NCBI GenBank assembly: GCA_024220525.1
Contig: JAMYWO010000452.1
Coordinates: forward strand, 1-25,178
Origin: Cochliopodium minus
Taxonomy: Eukaryota > Discosea > Himatismenida > Cochliopodiidae
Direction: 5' to 3'
Length of the DNA: 25,178 bases
Position 1 is the first letter of the stretch. Each line of letters starts with the position of its first letter. The translations under genes were made by a program, and so were the position numbers. This document shows positions 10,001-22,096 of this stretch, piece by piece. The notes beneath the pieces were generated by a model. It saw only the letters and a list, made by a program, of their open reading frames with translations. It ran no database searches and was not told the origin of the DNA.

Positions 10001-13000
10001 ATAAAGGATTTACTCGGAGCAGATTTACCTGTAGAAGGAGAAAGCGGGCAATTCGCTTGGAGAGATGGTATTTTCTTGACTGCTCTCAAAACCGGAAAGT
10101 GGGTTCTTCTTGATGAATTGAACTTGGCATCCCAATCTGTATTGGAAGGTTTGAACTCTTGCTTGGATCACAGAGCTACCATTTACATCCCAGAAATCGA
10201 TCAATCGTTCAGTTGTCCACCAACTTTTAGAATATTTGCCTGCCAAAATCCAACCATGCAAGGAGGAGGAAGAAAGGGACTGCCAAAATCTTTTTTGAAC
10301 AGATTCACTAAAGTTTATGTTGATCAACTTTTGCCTACTGATTTGCTTTACATTTGTCAACAATCCTTCCCAAAGATTGATCCTAATCTTCTTGACAAAA
10401 TGATCAGTTTCAACTCCCAACTTTATACCGAGACAATGATTGAAAGAAAGTATGCAAGAAATGGAAGTCCATGGGAATTCAACTTGAGAGATGTTTTCAG
10501 ATGGTGCCACTTGATGGTAAAGCATCAATCTCCAACATCTTGGGATCCTTCTCTTTTTATTGACTTGATTTACTTGCAAAGAATGAGAATCAAAGAGGAC
10601 AGAAAAAAAGTGGAGGCTTTGTATGAAAGCATATTCAAAGTAGATCTTTTGTCTAGCCAACTTTACGCTCAACAAGAGTTTCCTTTTTTCCACATCACAC
10701 CTTATTATTTGCAAGTTGGAAATTCCTTCACCCAAAGAAAGAGATTTGTTCCAACCACCTCTATGGATATCCATCAAGATCAACTTGAATTGTTGCAAAA
10801 GAACATGAGAGCATTAGAAAATTTGGTAAAATGTGTTGAAATGAACTGGATGAGTATCTTGGTTGGACCTACCACCAGTGGAAAGACTTCTCTCATTCGC
10901 CTCCTCTCTAAACTCACAGGAAATAAACTTCACGAGTTCGCAATGAACAGTTCTGTGGACACCACAGAGTTGTTAGGAGGTTTTGAACAGATCGATCTTG
11001 GACATCATAAATCCAACTTTATCAAGAAGATCTCTGAATTGATTGATTTGGCAACGAACATAATCCTTTCATCTTCACCAAAGAAGAAATCTCAATCTAA
11101 TCACCAACTTTTGAGCAACTTGCACGAACTCCATTCTTCTTTTTTGAAGAGAAAAAAATTTGAGATGTCCAGTGGAAAGCACTCAAGCAGAACTGAGACT
11201 TTTGGGGAAGAACAATACCAAACATTACAGACTATTCTTGAATTGCTTTTAAAGATCTTCACTCCTTCCAATTTCCTTGATGAAAAAGCATCTGAAGAAG
11301 AGGTTTTCGTAAAGGACGAGCTCAGAACCATCAAAGATTCTCACGAACATGCTACACATCTTTTGAACGAACTCAACAGGCTTGTAAAAATTGAAAGACA
11401 TTCGATCACTGGATGTTTTGAATGGATAGATGGTCTTTTGATCAATGCTCTTGAAGAAGGATCTTGGATCTTGATAGACAACGTTAACTTTTGTAATCCT
11501 TCTGTTCTTGATAGATTGAATCCTCTTTTAGAACCTGGTGGTTCTTTGCTCGTCAATGAAAGAGGATTGTTGAATGGAGAACCTAAAATCATCTTTCCTC
11601 ATCCTAATTTCAGAATCTTCTTCTCCATGGATTACAACAATGGAGAAATCTCTAGAGCTATGAGAAACAGAGGTGTTGAAATTTGTTTACTTGAACCGAC
11701 CATCTCAAATGATCAAAAAGCAGATTCAATGTTGTCTTACGACATCCTCTCTTTGCTCTCAAAGATGGGAATAAGATCTGATAAAATCTCCACATTGTTG
11801 ATCAAGTTCCACAATTCTTTGATCACAACGAACAACTTTATGATTGAGAATCCTCTTACACTTAGAAACCTCCTTCAATGTGCAAGTTTAATTGTAGAAC
11901 AACTCAAGACTGGATCACCTCTTCAGGAATCCATAAATAATTCTGTTTATCAAGTTTACATCGCCAACAAAATCAGCACAGAGCAAAGAAAGTTTGTTTT
12001 ACAAAAATTTGAGGAGACATTCCTTCCATTCGACCAAAAGTTGATAAATCCTCTCCTAAATGATACCATCTTTCAACCAAACTTGTGGCCTTTGTTTGTT
12101 GGTACCGATAAATACTTGCACAACTCTGTCTTGGCAACCATCTTGAGACAATCTTCTTTATCTCACTACAAAATTGGGCAAACAAATCTCAATGAGGTCA
12201 ATCCTAACAAAAAACTCATCTTTAAAAATCCAATCGAGATTTGTTCCACCATGGGATTAAAAACTTTCAATACCCAAAATTCATCAACTAATCCTCCAAG
12301 TGATTTTTCTCTCCATTCTGACGACATCACTTTTCTCTACTTGGTGGAAAACTGCACCCTTGAAGATTGGAAAGAGAGAGTAAAATGGTTGGAATACACT
12401 TTGAGTAATACTCTTGCATCCCAAACAAAGGAGAAAATATCCAACTACATCTCATTGATCACTCATTTGATGAACAAATCCAATTTAGTCAAACTAAGAT
12501 ACACCATCCAAGAAAAGCTAAAAACCTTTCTCTTCCCAACTGAATTGCACATCTTTTCTTTTCAACCATTGGTTTTGACTCTCAATCATAATCTCATGCA
12601 TCTCATTGAATCCAAATCTAAACAATCTGGGGAACAAAAGATCGTAGATTTGTTCAATTTCTTTTGCGATCTTCAATTCAGAATCGATATCGAGATCAAA
12701 TTGTTCCAAGACAAAATCAGTGAAGATCAATTGTACTCACAAAGAGTATCAGATGATCAAAATCAAATCACCTGCATTCACAAATCTTTCCTCTCTTCAA
12801 AGGACAAACTTAAACTAAAAGAAACAACCTATTCTGAGCTCATAAAATTAATCTACCCCTTTTTCTTGTACCTTGATCAACAAATCGTATCATGGTTGAT
12901 GTTGGAGTATCCTATCATAATTGGAACTGATCACATTGCTAAATTAGAAAACTTGGTAGGATTCAGAAGTTATTTGTGGAATGGTTTGAATAACATAAAG

Positions 13001-16000
13001 TTCAACTTGGGTAACTTTCTTGTTCTTTGGGAAGACATCTGTGAGGTTCTCCAGTTCTTTGACGAAATAAATGTACAACACTTCAAACTTTCTACTGATC
13101 TTTACAATTGTGTCAAGAACATCAACTCTATGATCAAACAGCAAAATTTACAGCTCAAAAGTACTTTGTGGAAGCACTCCCAACCTCCAATGATTAAAAA
13201 TAGAAAACTGTTTGAGATTCAACAAAAACTTAAACATTTAGACGAAAAGTTCTTTGAATTTAAACCAGAATTGACTGTAGAATCTCCAATATTCACTCTA
13301 TCCAAGAGCTTGAAAAAGTCTTTTGTTCAAACATACTGTACCCTTTCGTATGTTGATGAACAACTGCTCTCTTCTACAAATTCAAAGAACGAACCAATCA
13401 AAAATTTGGAATCAATTGAAGCAGTTACTGAAAGTATTGGAAAGCAATTACAAGAGCACGAAGAGAACACTCAAAAATACTTTGAGAGTTTGAAACTCAA
13501 GAAAGATGAGAACAAAGAAGTTGATGATGATGATGAAGAAGTAGAAGATAAAGAAGAAGAAATCAAAAATCCAATCTTTGATAACTCTGAAAGAAGTGTT
13601 TTGCCATTCATTGAACATTCTAATCTCTCGAAAGAATTTCAAATCATCTCTGATCTGATGTTGTTCTTGCTTCCTTTCAAGTACAAGGACATTATCGCTT
13701 CCAAATGGACTGATCGTGCTTTGGAGAAGTTCAAAACTGTTGTACCATCAATAGAAAAGTGGTTGGAGACAGATTCTTGGGATTCATTGAGATCTCCATT
13801 AGATTTCACAAACTATCAACAAATTTTATGGAGTTATGAGGAAACACAACTTAGCAACAACCAAAGTTTATTCATCAATTTGCCTTCTCTTGTCCAATCC
13901 GTTTTATACAAGTGGCACAAGCGTTTGTGGACAAACTACTTCAACGATCTATCTGTACTAAGAACATTCAAGATAAAAAAGAGTCCAGAGTTGATCCAAA
14001 CAACTTCTAACGAAGTTTCTTTGCCTGGATTCCTTGATTTGGTTGGATCTTCAAGAATCTTTCAAAGTCTCCAAACCATTCTTTCTTTTTATCATCTTGC
14101 CAACTGGCATCACATCCCTCTTAACGAAATTGAAGATAAAAGATTGCAACTTAAAAAATTGTGCTCCCATTATTACCAATCCTCCATTCCTCAAGTCCAT
14201 CAATTGGATTGGAACGTTCTCATTTACACTTTTGGTGCTACTATCTCTCCTTATTGGAAATTTTGGAAACCAGAAAAGTTTTTCGAAATGTTTGAGAACA
14301 TCTACATCATCCAAAAGACTTTCGAGAAAAAAGAGAAGAATTTGCAAAACGTAGTTGAAATTTTGGAAAAGATCAAGCCTATCTTGTTAGATTGCTCTGA
14401 TAATCAATTCAAACAACAACTTGAGACCTTTATCAACCCATTCTTCACTATCATCACCAACATCTGCCTTGGGAAACATAATGAAAGCCATCTCTCTGAA
14501 ATATTTCACAGATGTAATCTTTGGATTTTGTTGTCTCTTTTCAGAGTCCACTTGTTGATTCCCATTCATAATGTTGATCCATCAGTAAAGTACTCTGAGA
14601 AAGTAGGTTACATGAACAGATTCTTGTCTCAAATAAAGATTGAATTGGAGAACAGAAAAGAACTTGAATCTTTGTTCACTGGAAGAGATTTCAATCATAA
14701 GACTGTCAAGTTGATAGAAAAGATAGAAAAATTATCCGAAAAAATAGATAAAACAACCATCAAGATGAAAGTGAGACCGATTGTCGAAGAAAAGATTGAA
14801 GAAAACGAATTTGTAGAAAACTTTGAAAATCTTTATGAAGAAATCCATTTCTTTTCCGACAATTTCCTCAAGCAAGATAATCTCATTACAATAATAGAGA
14901 GATTCAAACAACTTATTAGTGCCCAAAGCACACAGAAGAAGCAGTTGCTTGAGAACATTTTTTCTGAAGAAAACCATTGGCAAGATAAGAGTTTGCATCT
15001 CCTCCAATCTCTTTCAAGGAAATACAAGCACTATGAAGATGTGGTGATGCCATTTTCTATTGCTGTTTACCAGATCAAGTTTGCATTAAGATTGATCGCA
15101 TCTTCATGTTCTTTGAATATCACCTCAAAATCTATCAAAGGAGAGGCAACATCTTTGTTGAACACTACAGATAAATCACAAGTCAAAAGATTGATTCAGA
15201 TTCTCTTGGCATTTCCATCAATCAGTACTTATGAAAATGATACAAACATCCAAGCCAAATCAATTGCTTTTGATAGTAAATTTGTGATTTCTGAAAATAC
15301 ATTATCTTGCATGGAAAATGTGATGGGTTCTTACTCTACTGAAGAGAGACAAAGGAACAAACACAGAATCATGTCTTTGATTTTTAGAGGAACCCTCTCA
15401 AGATTGTACACCCAAACTTTGGAATGTGGATACCTCAGTAAGAACACTTTGCAGATGTTTGATCACATCTTCAACAGCTTCGTCAAGACTTGGGCGATTT
15501 TGGAAGAAGAAAAGATGGAAGAGCTTAGAAAGAAGGAAATGGCATTTGAATTTAAGCAAAAGACTCACATCTTGGCAACAGACGAAGAAGAAGACGAGAA
15601 GAACTTTCAGAACACTTTTCCCGAGTATGACAGTGTGTTTGTTGATCTTGATGACGAAGCTCCTCCTGTGCCTTTGGAAGATATCGGGAAAGAAATTTCA
15701 TCAAGTAAGTACACAAACGAAGAGAGATTAAGGAGTGCAGAAAAATCGATCTTGATCAGCGTTGAAGATCAATTGTTCCAAATTTGTAAAATACATCAAT
15801 CTCTTTTCAACAACATCAACCACAACTTCTCCAGTGCACAACCAAAGATCATTTCCAAAAATTCTGCAAAAACTAAAGTTTCCAAAGAAGAAAGAGTAGA
15901 CAGTTATATGTTGTCTTACAAATCTGCATCCATGATCTTGCAAGCATTATCTTACAACATTGATCTTGATGTTGAAATGGATCAAGAAACCCTTTCTTCT

Positions 16001-19000
16001 CAATTGATTGCATCAAACGCTCTCAAAGAAGTAATTGAGATAACTCCCATCAATTTGAGTCAAGTGAAATCAGAAACACTGCCTGGTGTTACAGATGCAC
16101 TCAACCCTTCTGATTTTGAATATTTTGACAACTCTTTCGGATCCTCTTCTTTTGCTGATAATACAACTGAGGATAGCATTCTCATTCCAAGCAAAAGCAA
16201 GAAAATAAATTACAAAAAGAGAGTTTCCACTGACAACACGTACAACATCTACAAAGATCCTAACATTCCCGAAGCCAAACTTGTTCTTCAGCCATTGGAA
16301 AACCTGAATAAGAGAATTGTAGAACTTTTAAACGAATGGCCAGAACATCCTGCTCTTGATTTGTTGTTGAAAATCAGTAAGAGAATCATGTCATTCAAGA
16401 TCACTGAGCCTCTAAACAAATTCTTGACTGGATTGGAATTTCTCCTTACAAAATCACAAAAGTGGGAGGAAGTTGCTGCAAAACACGTTTCACTTGATAA
16501 ACAACTTCATCAGATCACTTTGCTTATTGCTAGATGGAGAAAAATTGAACTGTGGTCTTGGCCTCAAATCTTGCAAATAAGAGCTAAACAATATGAAGTA
16601 AATGCTTTAAAATGGTGGTTTCATTTCTATACTTCCTTGCATACCTATGAACCTCCCAAAGTAGAATCCGAAAGAGAGAGAAAAGAAGTTCAATACCTCA
16701 CTGATCAAACTACCAACTTTAATCAATTCATGGAACAATCTACTATTGGTGACTTCAAACTCCGCCTTTCCCTCCTCTTTTCTTTCTATAGACAACTTAA
16801 TGTCGAACTCGAGAGTGGATACTGTGAAAGTAACGAGAATGAAAACAAATTACCTCCTCACTTGGTGTTAATTATGATGAAGATCTTGAGAAATCTCCAT
16901 AAGTACTATTCCCAATTTTTGGAGCAATACACAAAAGTTTTGGAGAGCCAATGTGAAAACCTCAAAAACAAGTTCAAAGATGAAATCAAGTTGGCTAGAT
17001 GGGATACAAGATCATACTACAGAATCAAAGAACACTCTGACAAATCCAAAAGAAAAGTTGCTACTTTCGCAAAGAAGTTTGAAGAAATTTTAAAATATAC
17101 TATGAAAGAGTTGGTCTTCTCCATAGTTGATGACAACATTGCAAAGGAGAACTCAAATAAAGATGCTTGCCTTGTTTATGATGAAAAACAACTAAAGTTA
17201 CTCGAGAAAGAACGCAAGGAAAAGGAGAAAATCCGATTGAAAGAACTAAAAGAGAAAGAACAATTTGAAAAGAACCAAAAAAAAAAGAAAAAGAAAAACG
17301 AAAAGCCTAAAGTTGATCCTGAAGAAGAAAAAGAGATGGAGAAAGTAAAACAGAGAGAAGAAGCAGAAGAACAAGAGAAAATGCTCTCTGTTGAAATCAG
17401 CTTGCCTCTTTTCACATTGAAACAACTTACCTGCAACTATGATACAAATGCTATATTCCAATCTGGAAAAATCAATTTCGAAAAGATTGATCCTAAATAT
17501 TTCTCCCAATTTGATCTTTCGAGCTCCATTTCCCAAGAATCTGTCAATTTTATCACTAATGATCTTTTCCAAGCTAACAACACAGAGAAAAGACTTTCCA
17601 AAATGGATAAACTCTACATCAAAATGCAACAGGTGATGAAAAAGAAAATCTTTGGACAGTTTGAAAACGGAGAAAAAAAGATCATTTCACCTGCTCAAAC
17701 TGCAGCTAACAATTCACTCAACACAGAGTTTCTTTCTATCAACATTCTTCAAAGATTGGTTTCACTCCAAAAAGAAGATGTAACTAGAAGTGAAAAGAAA
17801 CTTGCACTTTCTCAATTACTAAAAACTCTCAAATCTGTTGGATTGACTTTCCTCACCAATGCGATCGACAGAAGAACTGAAGATACTGTTTATTTGCTTC
17901 AATTACCAACTTGTGATATCTTGCAAAGAGTTTCTGTTTGTTCCAACTATTCCCAACAGTTGGACATTCCTAACTTTGATACATCATTTGATGTTACTCT
18001 TCTTAAATTGGTCAGAATTGTCTGGAAAAAGTCTGAGCTTTATTACTACAAGTCTCTTTACAAACTTAACATCTTGAGAGAGCTCTCCAAGACCTATTCT
18101 CAAGACTTGACATCATTTGAAGTAAAACAGGCTGTTGGTTATTGTCAGTTTCTCCTTCACTTTCAGATCCAACAAAGAGAAAATGTTGACACTTGGTTCC
18201 AAGAATTTGAGAAGCTCTCTATCAACTCGTTCAACTTTTCTAAACTCCCAAAGCTTTATTCAGATAATAAGGAAAACCAAGAAGAAATCAACGAAGAAAA
18301 AACTATTGGCACCTTTAGCGAGCAAACTTTCATCAAAAGCTGGACCCTCAAACAGAAACATATTGTGGATAACTTTTGTGAACTTTTAGAGCAATACTCC
18401 ATACTTGTTAATTCCATCGATAATAAAGATAATCAAAAAGAATCCATCCTTTTGGTATCTAACATGGAAAAATTTGTTTCACTGCTCTCAGGATGTAATG
18501 ATATCCTCAAACAACAACTTTCTTTCTTCGAGAATTTGGAATTGAAGGCACTCGAGAATGATTTTCAGACCCTGTTCAGTTTTGTTGATTGTAATCTCTT
18601 GGACAAAAACTTTTCTATCATTCAGACTGTTATTAATGAGCTTTCCACCAAGATACTTTGCAAGTTGCCAGAATCATTCTCCAATTCCATGAATGTATTT
18701 ATCGATCAAGTATCCAAAGAGGTTTCCTTCTACAGAGAAAAGTTAAAAGAAAAGAAGACCTCAAAGGATCTCAACGAAAACACCGATATCAAAAACTTTG
18801 CCAATGAATTTGTTGAAATTTATGAAACGATCATTTCGCAAATCTTGATATCTGTCCAAAACTTGATGGGAAAGGAAGAGAAGAAAGATGAAAAGAACGA
18901 CAAAGATGACAAAGAAGATAAACCAGAAAAAGAAGAAGAAGAAGAGTTGGATTTTGATCTCTCCCTCCCTGATAGTTTCAATCAACTCTCCAGTGTAATC

Positions 19001-22000
19001 AAATCCTTGAAAATCGACAAATTGAATTCATCCCTCGAAAAAATAAAAAAGATGGTAGGAGAATTTTGCAACAAATCATGCAATCACAAAGACAAATGGT
19101 TTGTAGAGTTCTTTGCATTCTCTATGCTTTCAGATCTCCATCCTCTCCTTGAACAGTTTAGAAGAATTCATGGAGATTTGATCTACAGAGGAATTTTGTT
19201 GAATAAGGCTACAAGTAAGCTCTCGTACATCCTTGTAGGTATTTTCTCCACATTGTTTAGACAAGGATTCTGTGGATCAAAGGATGAAGACGAAGGTACA
19301 GAAGTAGGAGAAATGAACTTTGCGGGAACAGGTATGGGAGAAGGAAAAGGACAAAAGGACATATCTGATCAATTGGAAGACCCAGAAGAACAGATGGGAG
19401 GTACCAAAGACGAAAAAAAAGAGAAAAACGACGAAGATAACAAGGAAGAAGACAAAGGTATTGAAATGGAAAATGATTTCGAAGGAGAACTTCATGATGA
19501 CGAAAAGGAAGAACAAGATGAAAAAGATGACGAAGAAGACGAAAAATCTGCAGACAGAGAAATGGGTGATCTTGAAAGTGAAGAAGAAAACGTAGTTGAC
19601 GAGAAATTGTGGGATAAAGATGAGGAAAACGATGATCAAGAAAAAGATGAGAAAGATGAAAAACTTGAAAAAGATGCACCTCTTGAAGATGATGGAAATC
19701 AAGAAAAAGAAACCCAAGCTAAACAAGGAGAAAAAGATGATGATAACAAAGACGACAAAAATGACGAGAAAGATAAAGAAAAGAAAAAAGAAGAAAAAGA
19801 GGACAAGAATGGAGGTGATGTCGATCAAGACAAGGACATGAACGAAGAAGGAGAAGGAGAAGAGTCAAGTCAAGAGGAACCCATCAATCCTCAAGATAAC
19901 CAAAAGACAGAAGAAAACGGCGTGGATATGCAAGACGAAGAAGACTTTGAAATACCAGAGAACTTGGAATTGGAACAAGGATCAGAAGAAGTTCCTGAAG
20001 ATATGGACCTGGGTGAGGAAAATCAAGATGATGAAAAGGGTGATGAAGAAGAAGAAAAAGAAGAAGAACAATTCCCAGAAGTAGAAGACAAAGAGAAGGA
20101 TAACGAAGAAGATCAAGACAAGAGCGACGACGAAGAAGGTGAGGAGGCCAATGACGTCCAGGAATTACAGAAAGATGGTGAAGATGAAAAAGACGAAGAA
20201 TTGGAAAAGATCGATGACAATATCACCCAACAACCTTACAAGAACGAACAACTCGAAAATCCTTATGGTGTCAAAGATCAAAAGGGTGAAACCAACGACA
20301 TGCAAGAAGATGATGAGAACAACAAAAATCAACAGCAAAATGATAATGAAACAAAGGGAAAACCCGAGAAAGACGAAGAACCAAACCAAGACATGAAAGA
20401 AAACCAACACAGTGACTTCAACCAAATGGAAGCCAATGACACTCAAGACATGGAAAAAGCAAAGAACAGAGAAATGCCTAACCCCCTCAGAAACCTTGCA
20501 TCTGCCCTTCAATTTTTGAAAGAAAACTTGAATGTAGCTCCTGATACAAATGCTGAAGACATGAAAAATGATGATAACAAAGAAGAAAACAACCAAAACA
20601 ATGAAGAAAAGAAAGCAGAGAAATACGAATTCAGCAATGATAAGAACGAAAACGCCCAAACTCTTGCACCTGCCACTGAACAGCAAATGAAAGAATCTCT
20701 CTCGAAGCCCGAAGAAGAAAAAGATGATAAGGGAGAGAAAGAAGTGATGCAAGACGAAGAAGATGCTAAGGATGAGAAAAAAGTTGAAAAGGAAGAGGCA
20801 AAAGAAGAAAAAGGAAAGCAACAGAAGAATGCAAAGAATCCTCCCCAGAACACTTTTGATTTCCCCAAAGAGGATGAGAAGAAAGATGTAGAAGATGAGA
20901 ACAAACAAGAGATCGATCAAGAAAAGATGGACATAACAGGTGAAGATGAAGTTGAGAAGGACAAACAAAACCAAGTCCTCGAACACAATCAAAAGAAGTT
21001 GTCGTCTCAAATAGAGAAAAAACTGGAAGAGCTTGAAGAACAAATGATCGAAAATGAATTGAATGAAATGGAAGGAGATATCCCTTCTTTCGATGAAGTG
21101 ATGAGATTAAGAGAGGAGCTCAAGAAAGATCTTGCTGAAAACCACAAAAGCGAAACCAAATCTGAAGAAATGTGGAGAAAATTTGAGAGATTAACTTCTC
21201 ATCTTTCCCAACAACTCTGTGAGCAGTTGAGATTGATTTTGGCTCCTACTCTCGCTACCAAGTTGAAAGGAGACTACAAAAGCGGAAAGAGAATAAACAT
21301 GAAGAAGATCATCCCTTACATCGCTTCACAGTTCAAGAAAGACAAGATCTGGATGAGAAGAACCAAACCCAACAAAAGACAATACCAGATCATGTTGGCC
21401 ATTGATGACAGTAGATCTATGGAAGACAATGGAAAAGGGGAACTCGCATTAGAAGCACTCACCACTATTTCCAAAGCTCTTTCCAAATTAGAAGTGGGTG
21501 AAGTTTCCGTTGTCAGTTTTGGTACAGATGTCAAGTTGTTGCACAGTTTTGACATGCCTTTCACCGACCAACATGCCTCCCGTGTCATTTCCCAGTTTGA
21601 TTTCAAACAAAACGAAACTAACATGCAACTTTTGATGCAGAAGGTCGTTCCTATCATGGAGTTTGCCAAACAAAACGCTTCCTCTTCTTCCTATGACAAC
21701 CTTCAGATCGCCTTTATCATCAGTGATGGTATCCTTAACTCAAGAGGCTCACAACTCAAGAAGTGGATAAGAGAGGCAGCCGAGAAAAACATCTTGATCG
21801 TTTTCTTGTTGATAGATAACAACAAATCCGAGTCTGGCAAGAGCGAATCTTTTCTTGACATCATGAGTGTCGAATTTGTTGAAAATAAGCTTGTCAAGAC
21901 CTTGTATATTGATAATTTCCCTTTCCCTTACTATGTCATCTTAAGAAACATCGAGAACTTGCCTGAAATCTTGGCTGATTCTCTCAGACAGTGGTTCGAA

Positions 22001-22018
22001 ATGGCAAACGAAAATTAA
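4081..22018 (+). CDS. MDN1: Midasin, giant dynein-like AAA+ ATPase of 60S ribosome biogenesis (complete, nine exons)
   Basis: Midasin (Rea1) sits on pre-60S particles. It uses its ATPase ring and MIDAS domain to pull off assembly factors of the Ytm1 and Rsa4 type. The exons are 4081-4197, 4248-4783, 4838-6108, 6158-6961, 7019-7517, 7567-7721, 7793-9811, 9865-9950 and 10007-22018, giving 5,832 residues (yeast about 4,910, human about 5,600). Six AAA modules follow an N-terminal domain. Walker A motifs: GVTGSGKS (about 312), GETGTGKT (637), GPTSSGKT (1067), GETGCAKT (1372), GDPGVGKT (1795) and GPTTSGKT (2116). Walker B: LIEDID, LLDEIN, VLDELN, LIDEIS, LLDELN and LIDNVN. A linker of about 2,400 residues leads to a D/E/K-rich tract (about 4920-5510). 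The C-terminal MIDAS domain has DDSRS (5629-5633) and IISDG (D5736). The start ATG follows TTATTTATTTATTC. TAA ends the gene 78 bp before the next one. Exons 1 and 2 are the least conserved, but they are in phase. Confidence 0.96.
6109..6157 (+). other. Midasin intron 3, inside the AAA2 Walker A codon
   Basis: This 49-nt intron (GTAAAAAATTT...TTTTAAAAG) is in phase 1 and splits the Gly codon of GETGTG-K-T. The downstream exon begins GTAAAAC, which repeats the intron's own 5' end. The AAA5 intron (9812-9864) splits the equivalent Gly codon in the same phase. Confidence 0.85.
9812..9864 (+). other. Midasin intron 7, inside the AAA5 Walker A codon
   Basis: This 53-nt intron (GTAAGATC...AAAATTTAG) is in phase 1 and splits the Gly codon of GDPGVG-K-T. 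Its position in the module is identical to that of intron 3 in AAA2. The downstream exon again begins GTAAAAC. Confidence 0.85.
17195..17385 (+). other. Highly charged Lys/Glu insert in the midasin linker
   Basis: A stretch of about 60 residues alternates Lys and Glu, with a nine-Lys-rich core (QKKKKKKNEK) and KEMEKVKQREEAEEQEK. This is typical of a single long charged helix. It interrupts ordinary helical linker sequence. Shorter charged inserts lie at 13500-13565 (VDDDDEEVEDKEEE) and 18870-18950 (KDDKEDKPEKEEEEE). They help account for the length above yeast Rea1. Confidence 0.7.
19276..21060 (+). other. Acidic D/E/K-rich region within midasin
   Basis: About 590 residues are dominated by Asp, Glu, Lys, Asn and Gln, made of irregular units such as DEKDDEEDEK and NEEGEGEESSQEE. 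All midasins carry a flexible acidic arm between the linker and the MIDAS domain that lets MIDAS reach its substrate. Here GAA/GAT/AAA codons make the plus strand almost pure purine over 1.8 kb, which explains the long Phe/Leu-rich antisense frames. Two islands are less charged: an M-P-N-P-L-R-NLASALQFL helix near 20475-20520 and another near 20840-20870. They may be short docking motifs, though that is inference. Confidence 0.9.
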
Positions 22019-22096
22019 AAACTCATAGAAAAAAATTAATTAAAATATTTATTTTAATCTCCTCAAAAAAACAAAAATAAAAAATAAAAAATAAAA

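Noticed and set aside
10025-10798. Antisense open frame of 257 codons
   Set aside because: It lies opposite conserved AAA5 coding sequence, has no recognisable motif and no sign of its own start context.
20165-21043. Long antisense open frame (292 codons) and neighbours (19257-19828, 20509-20904)
   Set aside because: They are the mirror of GAA/GAT/AAA codons in the acidic region of midasin. They consist almost only of Phe, Leu, Ile, Val and Ser and have no domain.
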